A DNA stretch of 64,000 bases from Proteles cristata cristata (taxonomy: Eukaryota; Chordata; Mammalia; Carnivora; Hyaenidae): assembly GCA_017311185.1 (NCBI GenBank), contig JAESUZ010003382.1, positions 124,001-188,000 of the forward strand. Direction: 5' to 3'. The notes under the pieces were generated by a model, which was given only the letters and a program-made list of their open reading frames with translations, ran no database searches and was not told where the DNA came from. Below are positions 46,663 to 59,500 of this stretch, piece after piece. The number at the start of each line of letters is the position of its first letter. The first letter of the stretch is position 1. The position numbers were made by a program, and so were the translations under genes.

Positions 46663-46912
46663 AGAGAAGCCAAGTGCTTGGGGCACCTGGGTGCCACAGT
46701 CGGTTGAGTGACTTCGGCTCAGGTCATAATCTCATGGTTCATGGGTTTGAGCCCCACATTGGACTCTGTCCTGACAGTGCAGAGCCTAGAGCCTCCTTCA
46801 GATATTATGTCTCCCATTCTCTCTGCCCCTTCCCCAACTGTTCATTCTCTCTCTCTCTCTCTCTCTCCAAATTAAATAAATATTTTTTAAAAAAGAGAGA
46901 AGCCAAGTCCTT
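46663..46912 (+). mobile_element. CAN-SINE, sense, 17-bp target duplication
   Basis: AGAGAAGCCAAGTGCTT (46663-46679) and AGAGAAGCCAAGTCCTT (46896-46912) differ at one base and flank a sense SINE. The head reads GGGGCACCTGGGTGCCACAG, with a small lesion in the A-box region. Confidence 0.94.
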
Positions 46913-47483
46913 AACTCCAATAACTCGTGCACAACACAATGATCTTGATAAACTGTAAAGCGATAAAGAGACAACAGTTTACATAGAAAACACCAGAAAA
47001 TAACCTGATCTGTGCTCATTCTCATTCAAAGCACACCAGTTGCTAAGGAGAAAATTTAACTGATGAATTTTTCACCGTTCTTGTCCCTTTCTGACCACAA
47101 GGAGAAAATAATAAAGAGCTAGGAACTAACTCTAAGAGAAAGAGCCAGGAGGACAGAGGGGAAGGGGGGATGTGGAGGATGAGGGGGTGGCTTCTACTGA
47201 GGACACCTGAGTAGAATGAGATTACTTAAAGATGATTATGATTAAGGTTCTTCCACTGATGGAACATAGGTTTGAAATGGAAATCAAGTTATAACATATT
47301 CAGAAAATTCTGTTTCTTGAACAATATGTTTGTATGTGAAGATCTGTAGTTACCACCTGTGTCCAAGAGTAAAATTGAGAAAATGATGTCCATTATTTTT
47401 CACTTATTTCTCCCCAGTGAAGTATGTTTTCTAACACAGGGGTTGAAAACAGTTACTTAAAAAATGATCCCCAAGCCTGCCAA
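46913..47483. other. Unique sequence
   Basis: No gene or nameable repeat was seen. A G-rich block is at 47155-47190. Confidence 0.5.
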
Positions 47484-47552
47484 TGTATGTGTGCATGTGT
47501 GCGTGCACGTGTATGTATGTGTGCATGTGTGCGTGCGTGTGTGTGTGTGTGT
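47484..47552. repeat. Compound GT/GCAT microsatellite
   Basis: Alternating ATGTATGTGTGCATGTGTGC-type units end in a pure GT run. The alternating purine/pyrimidine pattern is of the kind that favours left-handed DNA. Confidence 0.9.
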
Positions 47553-50500
47553 TAACATTTCCTCCCTCTGTCTTGAAGTCCTGGGAATCAAGCTTCCTGA
47601 CATTTTAATTATCTGGCTACATATTCAAATGGCACGGCTGCATTTGCTGGAACTTTTTATTCGCTCCTTTGGGATTCTGTCCTACTTGGTGTTTAATATA
47701 TAATTCTTTCTTCTTTTGTCTACTCAACTCCTCGCTTCCTCCAACCTTCTAGTTTTTAAACATCATCAGATTGGGACCTCCTTGTATGTTATTCTTCAGT
47801 TTGCCAGTGATAAAAAAGAATCTTTTAAATATACTTCTAGAGGCCACATGTGTACCATATATAGGCCTTAATGTAAATCATGAGGAGAGGGCCTCCAGCA
47901 TCCTATGAGTAAAAGCTTGAACTTGGGATGCTATAGTAGTTTGTCTTTGATCCAAGGAAACCCACAATTGAATTAGCAGAGACGATTTCTTTTTTTGCTT
48001 TCTTCCCTTTTTCATGCCCTTGGTGGATCTGCAGCTGAGAAAACTGGATCCCTGGGGACATGGGAGGAATCATTCCATTGGCCGTGTCTGCAGCTTCTCT
48101 GACCCAAGCCAGGGAAAGTGATAGGGCTAGACCCTTCATCCTGGCCCTGGGCTAAGAGTCTATCCTTGTTCCAGAGTGGGGAGCTGAACAAAGTGGGCTT
48201 CACAGGCAAATGATGAATCAGATTATGCCCAGTCCCTCTCTACCACATGACCCTTACGATACACATTTTATTTGTGTTCTAGCTCTGCACGGAAGGGTAG
48301 GACAGTGTCATCTGGAAGACATTCGTTTAAAAAAATAAAAGCCCTCCCAGCTTGGGACTTCTGGTCTAAGTCAGCAGTTGACCTCTACTCTGTGTGGTAT
48401 CAGGCTTCCAGCAAAAAGCGACCAAGAAGCTGTAAGCTTATACCTGAGCATGTTGGGCTATGAATAACAGATCTCCAAGTACCCCACGAGCTCCACCTGA
48501 ATGCCTGATCCTCTCGTGAGTATCCCCCATGGTTTTTGATTTTTGGTCGGTAGTTTTGCTTCATCTTCTTTCCAAAGGATTTAGAGTGATACATAAAATT
48601 CTTGAAATTAATATAAATTAGAAGTGTGTAAAAAAGAGAAAAAAAAAGAGTACTGGTGTATTAAATGAAGTTAGGAATGAGGCTAACTCAAAAATGCCTA
48701 TCACAGGGTCTTATAAAGATGCATAACATTTGTCTAGCTTGATAACAGGGAATGGAGAAGGGGACACCTGATAGGTTAGTTTTATCTGATTCGTCATGGT
48801 GTTCATCAGCTCATAATTATCTGGAAGAAATGAAAGGAAAATCAGAAGGATCCTCAGGGTCGAAAAAAATTCTGAACTCTTGTTCCGGAGCTCAATAAAC
48901 TAGGTAATTGACACAGTCTCACCGGTTAACAGATGATTGAATCTGTGACTACTAACTCCAATTATTATTTCGGATCACCATGGCTTTGAAAAAATCAGAA
49001 ACAAAAGTCAGAATGCCTTTAAAAAAACACTGTTCTGGCAAAGCTGTCACAGACACACCTAGAGCATAGACATTTGCTGACGCCAGGTGGAGGTGAGCCT
49101 CTGTCTCAGGAGGCATCTTTGCACCACACGTTGGAATTCGTTCACACAGAAATCTACGAAGGCCTGTACTACTCGAGGGTGAAACCGGGCATATCTGGGC
49201 TTAAAATCTGGATGGAGCAATGTGGGAAAACCTGAATAGTTGGGAACATGCCTTTTAACTTTCATCATTTGACACAGGACTCACTTCTTTAGACGATGCC
49301 ACAGGCTTGCCAGGTGAGTTTGCTCTGGAATCCCTGGCCATCCCACCAGGGAACTGATTTTAGACAGTGTTAAGAAACGGCATTTCAAGAGCTTCAGAAA
49401 ATTAGATGCAAATCCTTATATTTCTGAAATTTGTGAATGTGAATAGACATAGAATTCATTGAACTGCCCAACTTGTCAATTAAACTGATCCCATGTTTTA
49501 TTGACCTCGAATACAGTCATAGAACGAGTAAAAGACTCTTTACCCTGCCAAGAGGTAGAGCTTACCCACCCACCCACCCCCACCCCCCCGCGCAATCTCA
49601 CTCCAGAATAGGTTGAACTTAGTGACCCCCTTTCCAAGAATAGAGTATGGGAAAGAAAAAAAAAGAGTGGGGAAATCTAGCAAACACTGGCTTAACCAAA
49701 TGATGAAAGTAAACAGCCCCACTCATGTCGTGTGAGTATCATCTACCCCTGATATGATGTGAGGAGAAGGGCATATCGCCTGCGTTAGATATCCTTCTGC
49801 AAATTCTTTAAGCCCAGCCTCACCATGAGATAGTATCAGATAAAACCAGAATGAGGGCATTCTTCAGGGCACCTGGTCAGTCCTCCACAAGAAAACTACA
49901 AAAACACTGAGAAATTGTCACCGACCAAAAAGGACTAAATGGAATATAGTAGCCAACATTAGATCTTGGAGCAGAAAGACAATGTTAGTGGAGAGGCTTA
50001 TGAAACCCTACTAATGTCTGAAGTTTAGTTAAAAATAATAGATCAGTGTCAGTGCCTTAGTGTGACAAATGTGCCGTGGGGCATAAGATATTAACAAAGA
50101 CAAAGCTGGTGAGGGGTGTACAGAACTTGGTGTTATCTGTGAATATTTCTTTAACTGTAAAACCAATTAAAAGTTAAAAGCTTAAAGAAATATTCTTCAG
50201 ACATCTATTATTAAAGAGGCTTGTGATCTATTCACTTTGGATAAAGAATGACATCTCTAAATTTCAGAGGGAAAATCAGTGGCAAGAGGAAGAGGATTTT
50301 CTAAGTAAGCATAAATCAGCTAAAAAATAAATAAATAAATAAACAAGGCATACCAGCCATGGCAGAAAAAAATTCTTTGGGACACAGTGAATGTGAAAAA
50401 CGATGTGCTGTAATTCTGCATAAAGATGAAATTCTCCATATTCTTTTATAATTCCTCAGAGACGTGTATTCTCCTTATATTTCCTCCCTTGTAACATGAC

Positions 50501-50873
50501 CTTCTTCCTAATATTAACCACAGAGACTCATCCCCATTATACATAGTCCCCTGAGTCTTTCTTTAGGAAGTTCAAAGGGGACTTTTTTTCCACACCCAAA
50601 TTATTCTGAGGTATTTTCCTTCTTTCTTCTTCTGGCATGTTTATCTTGTTTTAATCACCTTGCCTCCACCATGAAAAACAACAAATGGTGTCTGACGTCC
50701 TGGTCTGTCAAGCTAGCGAGCAGCTCAGGGAAGCTGGGGGCCAGCTGTTTTCAGTCTCTGCCCTGGAAAGGAGAGGGGGACCAGTGCCCCATGGAAGGAG
50801 CTGCATCATCGGGCCCATGAAATCCTCTTTCAATGACCTTTTGCTGCCAGACCAGGACCAAAGTAAAATGGAT
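47553..50873. other. Unique sequence
   Basis: About 3.3 kb with no gene or nameable mobile element. It includes a (CCCA)n/C-rich run at 49564-49590 and an (AAAT)n run at 50321-50342. Short frames at 47903-48594, 49059-49268 and 50685-50900 have no recognised product. Confidence 0.4.
49564..49590. repeat. (CCCA)n/C-rich tract
   Basis: CCCACCCACCCACCCCCACC followed by a C run and GCGC. The complementary strand has four or more G runs and could form a quadruplex. Confidence 0.88.
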
Positions 50874-50914
50874 TCTACCACATATTTAAAAAAATTTTAA
50901 GTGTATTTATTTAT

Positions 50915-50951
<37 letters not shown>

Positions 50952-51118
50952 CACAAGCTGGGGAGGGGAAGAGGGACAGAATCCGAAGCAGGTTCCACAC
51001 GGTCAGCGCAGAACCTGACATGGGGCTCGAACTCACAAACTGTGAGATCATGACCTGAGCCGAGATCAAGAGTCAGACACTTAATCGACTGAGCCACCCG
51101 GGTACCCCTCTACCACAT
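50874..51118 (-). mobile_element. CAN-SINE, antisense, 10-bp target duplication
   Basis: TCTACCACAT at 50874-50883 and 51109-51118 flanks a reverse-strand SINE. The body has a long (GA)n run at 50918-50946 and the longer ATCAAGAGTCAGA variant; the head reads GCCACCCGGGTACCCC. Confidence 0.94.
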
Positions 51119-51293
51119 TTTCTAAACACTGTCATAGAAACATTTGAAACAAAATTGACACACATGGACTGGATCTATTCATCCAAACGGAAACAGAATG
51201 AAAGAATGAATGATTAAAGGGGGAGATACTCATGCTACATTTTTCTACAAGAACATAGGTGCAGGACACTTTCAAAGCTTTTCTCTATAAAAC

Positions 51294-51503
51294 AGAGATG
51301 TTTAGGGGGCACCAGAGTGCCTCAGGCAATTGAGTGTCCAGCTCTTGATTTCAACTCAGGTCATGATCTCAGGGTCGTGGGATCGAGCCCTGTGTCAGAC
51401 TCCATACTGAGCATAGAGTCTGCTTGAGATCCTCAATCTCTCTCTCTCTCTCTCATTCTCCCCCATCCTCTAAAATAAAAAAAAAAAAAATAGAGATGTT
51501 TGG
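51294..51503 (+). mobile_element. Older CAN-SINE, sense, 10-bp target duplication
   Basis: AGAGATGTTT at 51294-51303 and 51492-51501 flanks a SINE of the older subtype (CAGGGTCGTGGGATCGAGCC, then CTGCTTGAGATCCTC) with a (CT)n stretch and long A-tail. Confidence 0.92.
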
Positions 51504-51748
51504 AAATGGAAAGGAAGTACACTCAAGAGCTTTTCTTTTGCAGCACATTACACACTAAAATGTACACAGCACTGAATTAGTTTGCTGGGGGAGAAATGGA
51601 GTACAAGCTTCATAAACCTAAAGGGAGAATGACACCAATCTCTTATCCTGAGATATGAGATATGTGTTAACTCCTATAATAATACATGTGATACTGTTCT
51701 ATGAAAATCACATTGACCTCAGGGCACTACTAAGAACTTGTGTCTCTT

Positions 51749-51749
51749 A

Positions 51750-51780
<31 letters not shown>

Positions 51781-51783
51781 CAA
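51749..51783. repeat. A-run plus (CA)n
   Basis: About 17 A residues run directly into about eight CA units. No recognisable retroelement body precedes it. Confidence 0.9.
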
Positions 51784-52389
51784 TATTTAAAAGCTTGAGT
51801 TTATAGTGGGAAGTTGTCTACTCATTTCCTGCAGGTGGCAGAATTACCCTGGAGGAAATAATGCTATAAAGTATGAGGAAACAAGAGACAAAGCAGAAAA
51901 GTAAAAGAAAGTTTGTATCTTTTGGACTTCTTCCAAGTTGGAAAATGCATTACCAATTGTTAACAAAAGTTCTTCATGAAATATTTAGTCAGCCATAACC
52001 TAGCCTTTACAACCAAAGGCAATTTTTCCTAGCTGCTCAGTAGAAAGGCTGATCTCGTACAGTGCTCTATGATAGCAATTTATTACTGTTCCTATAAGTC
52101 AAGGAGAAGAGTTGAAGCTCTAAAAAAGAGAGAAAAGAAAAAATAGTTGAGCATTTTCATAGGAGAGTGACCCAAAGCATTCTAAGCTTGTATGCCTGCC
52201 TTCTCATTCTGACTGAACATCCGAGTTTTGTTGAAAATTATATTCTTTTTAACTAAGCCTTCAGTGAATCAAGTAAGAAGTACAGTAGAAAGTTGTCTCT
52301 AGTGGTATGCTAGTGAATGTTTAACAACCTTCCTCTAGAAGGAGAAAAAAGTGTATCTGTGTGTGTGAACATCAGCTTATTATAAAGTT
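51784..52389. other. Unique sequence
   Basis: No gene or nameable repeat was seen. Confidence 0.5.
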
Positions 52390-52439
52390 TTAAATCCAAA
52401 AAATAGAAAAAGAATTATATACCATGACCAAGTGGGATT

Positions 52440-53600
52440 TATCCTAGAAAGTCTGGTTCAGCATTTGAAAACCTAATGCAGCGCATCACATCAACAGACT
52501 AACACAGAAAATCACATGGTCAGATCAATAGATGCAGAAAGAGCAGTTGATAAAACCTAACACCCATTCATGATGAAAATTTTCAGGAAACGAGGATTAG
52601 AAGAGCACCTTCTCAACTTGAGAAAGGCTACCTTTTTTGGAAAAGCCTGGGGCACCTGGGGGGCTAAGTAGGCTGAGTGTCCAACTCTTGATTTCAGCTC
52701 AGGTCATGATCCCGGGGGAGTGAGACTGAGCCCCATGTCAGGCTCTGCACTGAGCATGGAGCCTGCTTGAGACTCCTTTTCTTTCACCCTCTGCCACTCT
52801 ACCAGCTTTCACTCTCACTTTCTCTTCAACAAAATTAAAACGCCTAATAGCTAACATCATACTAGATGGTATAAACCTCTGAAATTTTCAGCTACAATCT
52901 TAGAATATCCCCTCTTACATGGGTTTTTAATATTGTAATGGAAGTCCTTGCTGATGCAAGAAGACAAGAAAACAAAGTAAAAGGTACACAGATTTGGAAA
53001 GAAGACATAAAACTGTCTTTGTTTGCAGATGGTGTGATAGCCTAGGTAGAAAATCCAAAAGCATCAACAACAACCAACACAAATATTCTGAAACTAAGAA
53101 GTGATTATGGAGAAGTTGCAGGACATAAGGTGAATATACAAAAGTTAACGGCTTTTCTATATACCAACAATGAATAGAATTTGAAATTAAAAATGCAACA
53201 TCATTTATATTAGCAATATTAAATACTTGGGTATAAATCTAACAAAGTATATACAAGATCTATATAAGGAAACCTACAAAACCCTGACTAATAAAATCAA
53301 AGAACTAAATAAATGAACATATTCCATGTTCTAGGGTAGGAAGAGAATACATTGTCAAGATGTCAGTGTTTCTCATTTTGATCTATAAATTGCATTTAAA
53401 CTCAACAAAAATCCCAAAAAGTTTTTTTTAGAGATATCAACAAATTGATTCTAACGTTTATTTGGAGAAGGAAAATACACACTATAGCTGACAGGCTATT
53501 AAAGGAGAAGAACAAAGTTGAAAGACTACTTGACTTTAAGACTTACTATAAAGCTACAGTAATCATGACAGGATGAGATTGGGAAAAGAACATTCAATTA
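52440..53600 (+). pseudogene. L1 ORF2 reverse-transcriptase remnant, inactivated
   Basis: The reverse-transcriptase frame is legible but broken. At 53010-53045 it reads [11 protein letters not shown] followed by a stop (TAG at 53043); the second aspartate of the conserved FADD catalytic motif is replaced by glycine. An earlier segment reads SIDAERAVDKT and then a stop. A SINE insertion at 52649 also breaks it. The element cannot encode an active enzyme. The family function is target-primed reverse transcription of L1 RNA. Confidence 0.85.
52641..52845 (+). mobile_element. Older CAN-SINE, sense, inserted in L1
   Basis: The head reads GGGGCACCTGGGGGGCTAAG and the body TTGATTTCAGCTCAGGTCAT, TGAGCATGGAGCCTGCTTGA. 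AAAAGCCT (52641-52648) and AAAACGCCT (52837-52845) form the flanks. The L1 sequence resumes directly after it. Confidence 0.9.
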
Positions 53601-53738
53601 GATCAATAGAATAGAATAAGGAAAGGGCCAAGAATAGACCTTCATGAATACATCAACTTGTCTGACAAAGGAGAAAAGGTAACACAGTGGAGCCAAGATG
53701 GTTTTTCAATAAGTGGTGCTAGAAACAGACATCCACAT

Positions 53739-53758
53739 GCAAAAAAAAAAAAAAAAAA
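53739..53758. repeat. A-run inside L1
   Basis: About 18 A residues within the L1 body, where the family has a shorter A-rich stretch. It is likely slippage growth. Confidence 0.9.
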
Positions 53759-53855
53759 GACACAAGCCTTACACACTTGACAAAATTTAACTCCAAATGG
53801 ATGATGTACCTAAATGTAAAGTGTAAGACTATAAAATTCCTAGAAGATAACATAA

Positions 53856-54086
53856 GAGAAAACCTAATTTTTTTAATGTTTTATTTATTTTTGAGAGAGA
53901 GACAGAATTTTAGTGAAGGAGGGTCAGAGAGAGAGGGAGACACAGAATCTGAAGCAGGCTCCAGGCTCTGAGCAGACAGCTCAGAGCCTTCAACAAGGCT
54001 TAAACTCACAAACCATGAGATCAAGACCTGAGCCAAAGTCGGACGTTTAACCAACTGAGCCTCCCAGGCACCCCGAGAAAATCTAG
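53856..54086 (-). mobile_element. CAN-SINE, antisense, inserted in L1
   Basis: A reverse-strand SINE (53868-54074) lies between GAGAAAACCTAA and GAGAAAATCTAG, an imperfect target duplication drawn from L1 sequence. The head reads GCCTCCCAGGCACCCC. Confidence 0.92.
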
Positions 54087-54302
54087 ATGATGTTGGGTGT
54101 GCTGATTACTTTTTAGGTAGAACACCAAAGGTGCATGATCCATCAAGAAACAATTGATAAGTTGGATTTCATTAAAATTAAAAACTCTGTAAAGACAATA
54201 TGAAGAAAAGGACAACAGACTGAGAGAAAATATTTGCAAGACACATCTGATAAAGGACTAACCAAAATATACAAAGAACTTACAAAACTCAACAATAAGA
54301 AA

Positions 54303-54568
54303 ACAAATAATGTGATTTTTTTTTAATTTTTTTTTTAATGTTTTATTTATTTCTAAGAGAGAGAGAGAGAGACAGCGTGAGCAGGGGAGGGTCAGAGAGA
54401 GAGAGAGGGAGATACAGACTCTGAAATAGGCTCCAGGCTCTGAGCTGGCAGTCAGCACAGAGCCCGACGCGGGGCTGAACCCACGAACCGCGAGATCATG
54501 ACCTAAGTGAAAGTCGGACACTTAACCGACTAAGCCACCCAGGCACCCCACAAATAATGTGATTTTTT
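54303..54568 (-). mobile_element. Young feliform CAN-SINE, antisense, inserted in L1
   Basis: ACAAATAATGTGATTTTT at 54303-54320 and again at 54550-54567 is a perfect 18-bp target duplication. The SINE between is near consensus (ACCCACGAACCGCGAGATCA, GCCACCCAGGCACCCC). It is among the freshest-looking insertions in the window. Confidence 0.96.
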
Positions 54569-55565
54569 AAAAAATGAGCCAAAAACCCTAAAAGACACTT
54601 CTCACCAATGATCTAGAGTTGGTAAATAAGCACATGAGAAATTGCTCCAGGCCATACGTCTTCAGGGGAATGCAAATTAAAACGACCAGATACCACCACA
54701 TTCCCATGAGAATGGCTCGAATCCAGAACACTGACACCAAATGCTGGTGAGGGAACTCTCAAACACTGCTGGTGGGAATGCAAAATGGTACAGCCATTGT
54801 GGAAGACAAGAAATCTGGGGGTTTCTTATCAAACTAAACATACTCTTACCCTATGATCCAGGAATTGCACTTCTTGACATTTACCCAGAAAGTTGAAAAA
54901 CTTATGTCCACATAAATACCTGTTCATGGATGTTATGGATTCATAATTGCCAAAACTTGGAAGCAGCCAAGATGTCTTTCAGTAGGTGATGGGTAAATAA
55001 ACTGTGATCCATCTGGATGATGGGAGTATTATTCAGTGCTTTTAAAAAAATAGCTATTAACCCTTAGAAAAAAGGAGGAAACTTGAACGCATATATTTTA
55101 ACTAAGTAAAATAACCCAATCTGAGAAAGCTAGATACCATATGATTCCAACTATATGATATTCTGGGAAAGACAAAACTATGGAGATAGTAAGAAGATCA
55201 CCGATTACTAGGGGTCCAGATGGGATGTAGGGATGGATAAATGTAGCACTGAGAATTGTTAGGGTAGTGAACTCACTCTGTGTGGCGTTATAATGATGAA
55301 TATATGTCATTATATATTTGTCCAAACCTGTAGAATACACACTATCAAGCATGAGCTCTAAGGTAAACTACTGAGCTTGAGTGATTCTGACATGTCATAT
55401 AGTTTCATTCTTGGTAACAGATGTACTGTTCTGCTAAGCGATGCTGATAATGGGAAAGGCCATGCATGAGTTGGAGCACAGTGTCCAGAGGAAATTCCTG
55501 TACCTTCCTCTCAATTTTTTTGTGAACCTAAAACTCACCCCCCAAATAATATCTTTAAAAAATTC

Positions 55566-56254
55566 AGTGCCAAACACACAAAAATAGAAATGGAGTTAAA
55601 CTTTAGTCCTTTCAGTTCCATTAGTATTAATAGTTATAAAATCATTGGAAGCAACTGAATTCATTGACTCAATATATTAATTTTCTGAACACATTATCAG
55701 AGCTAGTACTTTCGTATTTTCCCCAAATATGATGTAATGCATATATATTCTTGTGTTTCTCCAACACGAAGTGATTTACATTAGTAATCACTAACGTAAG
55801 TGATTTTTACAGGAGTATTTTCCAAAAGCTTTCTTTCAATTTTTAGGATACCTTTACACATTTCGGAAGTTTTCTCTAGCTGGGAAATGAAGATCATTCT
55901 AGCTCATCTGAGCTTTGTTTCCTGGCCGGCTCCCTGCACAGTCACATCATGGCGTAGCAAACGTGGATGTCAGTTCTACTCACCACAAGGGAATGTTTCT
56001 GAACAAGATTCCTGAGATTCATTCTGATTGGAGATATTCAGGCCACATCCTCACCCTTGATGCTAAGGGTGAATTCTCTTCTGCTGACACATACAGTCAA
56101 TTGAGGAGAGGTCAACGGATACCAGAATGAAATTCTGAAAACCCTAGGAAAAAAGTGGAGCAAAAAACAAAGGTCAGGTAAGAACTAACAAATGCCCATT
56201 TGCCCTACTCCGAAATAATTAGTGGATCTCAATTTCAAAAAAAATCAAGTTCAA
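55566..56254. other. Unique sequence
   Basis: No gene or nameable repeat. Two overlapping sense frames (55800-56130) have no recognised product. Confidence 0.45.
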
Positions 56255-56510
56255 ATTTCTCTGCTTTCAAATTCTGCCACAATTTTGTTCCACCCCTTAC
56301 TCCTCAACTTTATTTCCAACTAATATCTTTCTAGGAGACAGGCTAGTCTCAACCCCAAGGAACAAAAATATTTAAATTTAAACTTGGTTTTGTACTTCAT
56401 GGTGTCCTCGACATGTAGACGATCTTTTCCTTCTTAATTTCTCCCAACTGTGTTTATCCAGCAAGGCCCAAATCAAAACCCACATTCTGTTTTTCTCCTC
56501 ACCATGAACA
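56255..56510 (+). mobile_element. Diverged L2, sense
   Basis: CTCTGCTTTCAAATTCTGCC, CTTACTCCTCAACTTTATTT and CCAGCAAGGCCCAAATCAAA follow the sense order of an internal L2 3' segment. Divergence is high. Confidence 0.45.
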
Positions 56511-59500
56511 ATGACAGTTCAATTCAACTGAACATCTGTGTACTAAGTAGCTAATGGATGGGACAGAGGAAGATTTTTGAGGAGGATGTTGAATTAGAAG
56601 TACTTGCAAAGATCTAGATGTAGAAATTGATTAAGAAGGTAGAATACTGAAGATCTAGAGTTATTTAAACTATTGGCAGGAGACACTGACTTTTTTACAT
56701 AGAAATTGGAAAACAAAAAGCTGCCTAAACTAAGGCAAGACTACAGAGAAAGAAGAGAAGGCCAAATATAGGTGCAAGAAGTGAGATATGCAGCAAAGAG
56801 TGGTGACTGAGCCCTGTCAGGTAGAGATGGAGAACAGGACAAATCTGGCCACATAAATCATAGGAAACTGTCAATTAAAAAGGAGCATATTCAAAGGTGT
56901 CTACTATAGTTGAATCAACTATGATATGAACTTTGATTTGCTAGTTGTTACCACTGTCCGACTGCAGCCTTTATTTCTCCAAGTTCTAATTTGGATAACA
57001 CAGAATGGACATTGATAAAACTGGCTTATTTTGCCCCAAATCCCGTTAGCCTTGGCAAGAATGAGACAGACCTTCTACTATAAACATAATGATCTCTTCT
57101 CTACATGGCCTATGTCAGCTTCCAAAGATGCAGGCACAGAGGAGGGCTGGCACCCCAAGAGAGTCTTCTTCTGCAATGAATTCAATCCTCCCAACACCCC
57201 AGTGGGCATCTCCTTCATCACATACCCATCACTGGAGAACGAACAGTGCCCTTAGTCAGAATTCAATTTACGTTCAGTTTAGAATGGAAAGTGGCTCTTC
57301 AATCCTTGGTATAATTTGGCATGTCCTGTGATTTTCATTGGTCGGGCACATTAATTTATTAATATGTATAATACAATAGCTACTATATCACTTCAAACCA
57401 AGTAAACACTTTATTTAGATTAAAAAAAACCCATATCTGATCTCAAACCACCTGACTGCTCCTCACCCCCGGGCCTGCCCAAAAGAAGGCGGCGGATAAC
57501 GAGGAGAGAAAAACATACAGGCATTAAAAACATTTTTTCCCTCCCTACCCTGTGAGTCACAAAGCTTGATGTCATAAAAAAGGCACTTTCTCATCCACAG
57601 ACTGTTATATTACATAATTACAGAGGCAACTGTATTTCCTATTACTGATTTAAACTATTCCCCCAAAGTATCTTTGTCGCAGCACAAGGCTAGCAAGTAC
57701 CTTTTAAAGGTATTAAAATTATGTCAACTCAACACCTGATTTACCAGGGATACTTACATCTTAAGTGAAATCATTCCCAAAAGTACTTTAGGAAGAAAAA
57801 GGCATTCATATTTTCACATCAGGGCTGCCGCTGTCTGGTGGAAGGAGAAAGGAACAAATGGGGCATGAGGGAGCGTTTTTGGCTGCTGAAAATATTGTCT
57901 TGATTGGTGATGGCAGTTACATGACTGTGTAAGTCTGTCAATATTCATAAAAGTGTTCATTTAAAAAGGTGGATTTTGCTATTAGTAACAATAAATTGAG
58001 GGGAGGTGAAGATGAAAATAAAATAAAAGGCAAAAGTTTATTCATTTAAAAAAGTATTTCCTGAACCTCTTTGTATAGGGGGGAAGAAAGGTAGGAGAGA
58101 TTTAAGACTCACCAAAATCACTCACTCTGAGGAATTTCTGAATTATAGGATTGTCTTTATGCTGAAAAGTTGGTAAATATATATCTCCTTAGAGACGTGA
58201 AAGTACAAAAAACTTGGAATATATAAAATATGGAGATACAATTTCAGAGGTTGAAGGACACAATAATTCTTCAATGCTCAAAATTTGGATTTGACTTTTT
58301 TTTTTCCAATCTTTTCATTTAATTCAAATAGGTTCTGGTCATAGGTGTTCTCATTTTAAGGTACTTTAAGATAACTTCCAAGTAGATACTCTGAAATGTC
58401 ATATAATAATTCACTCAATCCAAAATGTAAAAATTGGTGAAATGATTTAATTTCATTCACTGAATATGAATAACACCTCCTAACCATGGAAGACAATGTT
58501 AGCTGTTTAAACAATGACTGGGAAGATGACTAAGCTGATTACTGAATTAATGGAAGAAAAAATACATGTAAGACAGAGGCTATAAGCCAGGCCGAGCCCA
58601 CACTCAACAAAAAGGGGTGCTGGGGCTGCTTGACAGCTTGGCTGTCAGAGCCAGAGTTCCACTAGGGGCCGAGGAAGCAGGAAGCACAGCCTGTCCGCAA
58701 GTTTGGAAGGAAGACCAGTAGATGGAGGAGGAAGCAGAGGAGAGAGCATCTGTGGTTGGAATTCAAGTGCAGGATGATGATGCATTAAAGTCATCCACAT
58801 ACTGAAGGCAGTATCCAGGGAGAAGGGTTCACTTGTCAAAGAGCTGGGCCACCTCTCTCTCAGACACAAAATACAAATGACCCAGAACAAAATAAACTAG
58901 TATTAATGATGTGCGAGAAGGCAGGTGTGCCATGTGATGTACGAGGAGAGCCGGCATGCTCTCAGGAGATCAGGGCCAGAGTGAGAACTTCAGCAGCACT
59001 TAGAACTGAATCGATTATGCCTCCACCCCCATGCATAAATAAAAATCAAAATAATATTAAAAACAAGTTACTTGTAATGAAATTCAATGAAGTTGTGATA
59101 CTTCCCGTAAAAACGACTTGTGTTGCCTTGCTTGGAAAAGAAATGACGTTCAGTGCCTCTACGTTGCTGGTGCCCCAAGTTCATGTTCATTCTGTTGCTG
59201 GCTGCCCGCTCAGGCTATCTCACCTCAGTGAATGCATACAGTGATGGGCCGTTTGCTTGGTCTCCCGGGGATGAATCGATCGAAACAGGCTCCCGAGATT
59301 CTGGTAATGTAAATGAAAAAGAAAATGCATTAATGAAGTGAGGAATGTTATAAGCAACCCCGCTATTCTAATTTTTAGCCCACTTTCTCCCTTTGCTGTT
59401 TAATTCACAGTAGTGGTATCCTTTTCCAGTGCTTAAGAGCCACCTGTCTGCATTTTTGCCTTTATCGGAGAACCTCAGAAACCAGACACAGGATTAGAAA
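56511..59500. other. Unique sequence
   Basis: About 3 kb with no gene or nameable repeat. Frames at 57031-57331, 58645-58890 and 58906-59341 have no recognised product. A small CpG-bearing patch (GAAGGCGGCGGATAACGAGG) lies at 57485-57504. Confidence 0.4.

Larger units (their letters stand above)
52390..55565 (+). mobile_element. Old L1, sense, RT domain to 3' end, with three SINEs inserted
   Basis: Sense landmarks in order: CCATGACCAAGTGGGATTTA (RT region), CAATAGATGCAGAAAGAGCA, TTTGCAGATGGTGTGATAG (catalytic-motif position), TTTTTCAATAAGTGGTGCTA, CAGGGGAATGCAAATTAAAA (54663), CTGCTGGTGGGAATGCAAAA, TATGATCCAGGAATTGCACT, and a 3'-UTR ending AACCTAAAACTCACCCC. It is 5'-truncated near 52390. 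SINEs at 52649-52836, 53868-54074 and 54321-54549 interrupt it. Confidence 0.9.

Noticed and set aside
49310..49320. Strong splice-donor match CAGGTGAGTT at 49311-49320
   Set aside because: It is an isolated match. No acceptor or conserved coding frame was seen upstream on the same strand, and the nearby open frame is on the other strand.
57410..57435. Reverse-strand AATAAA-like signal suggesting a processed pseudogene end
   Set aside because: The adjoining A-run is on the wrong strand for a reverse-oriented processed copy, and no coding sequence is recognisable nearby.
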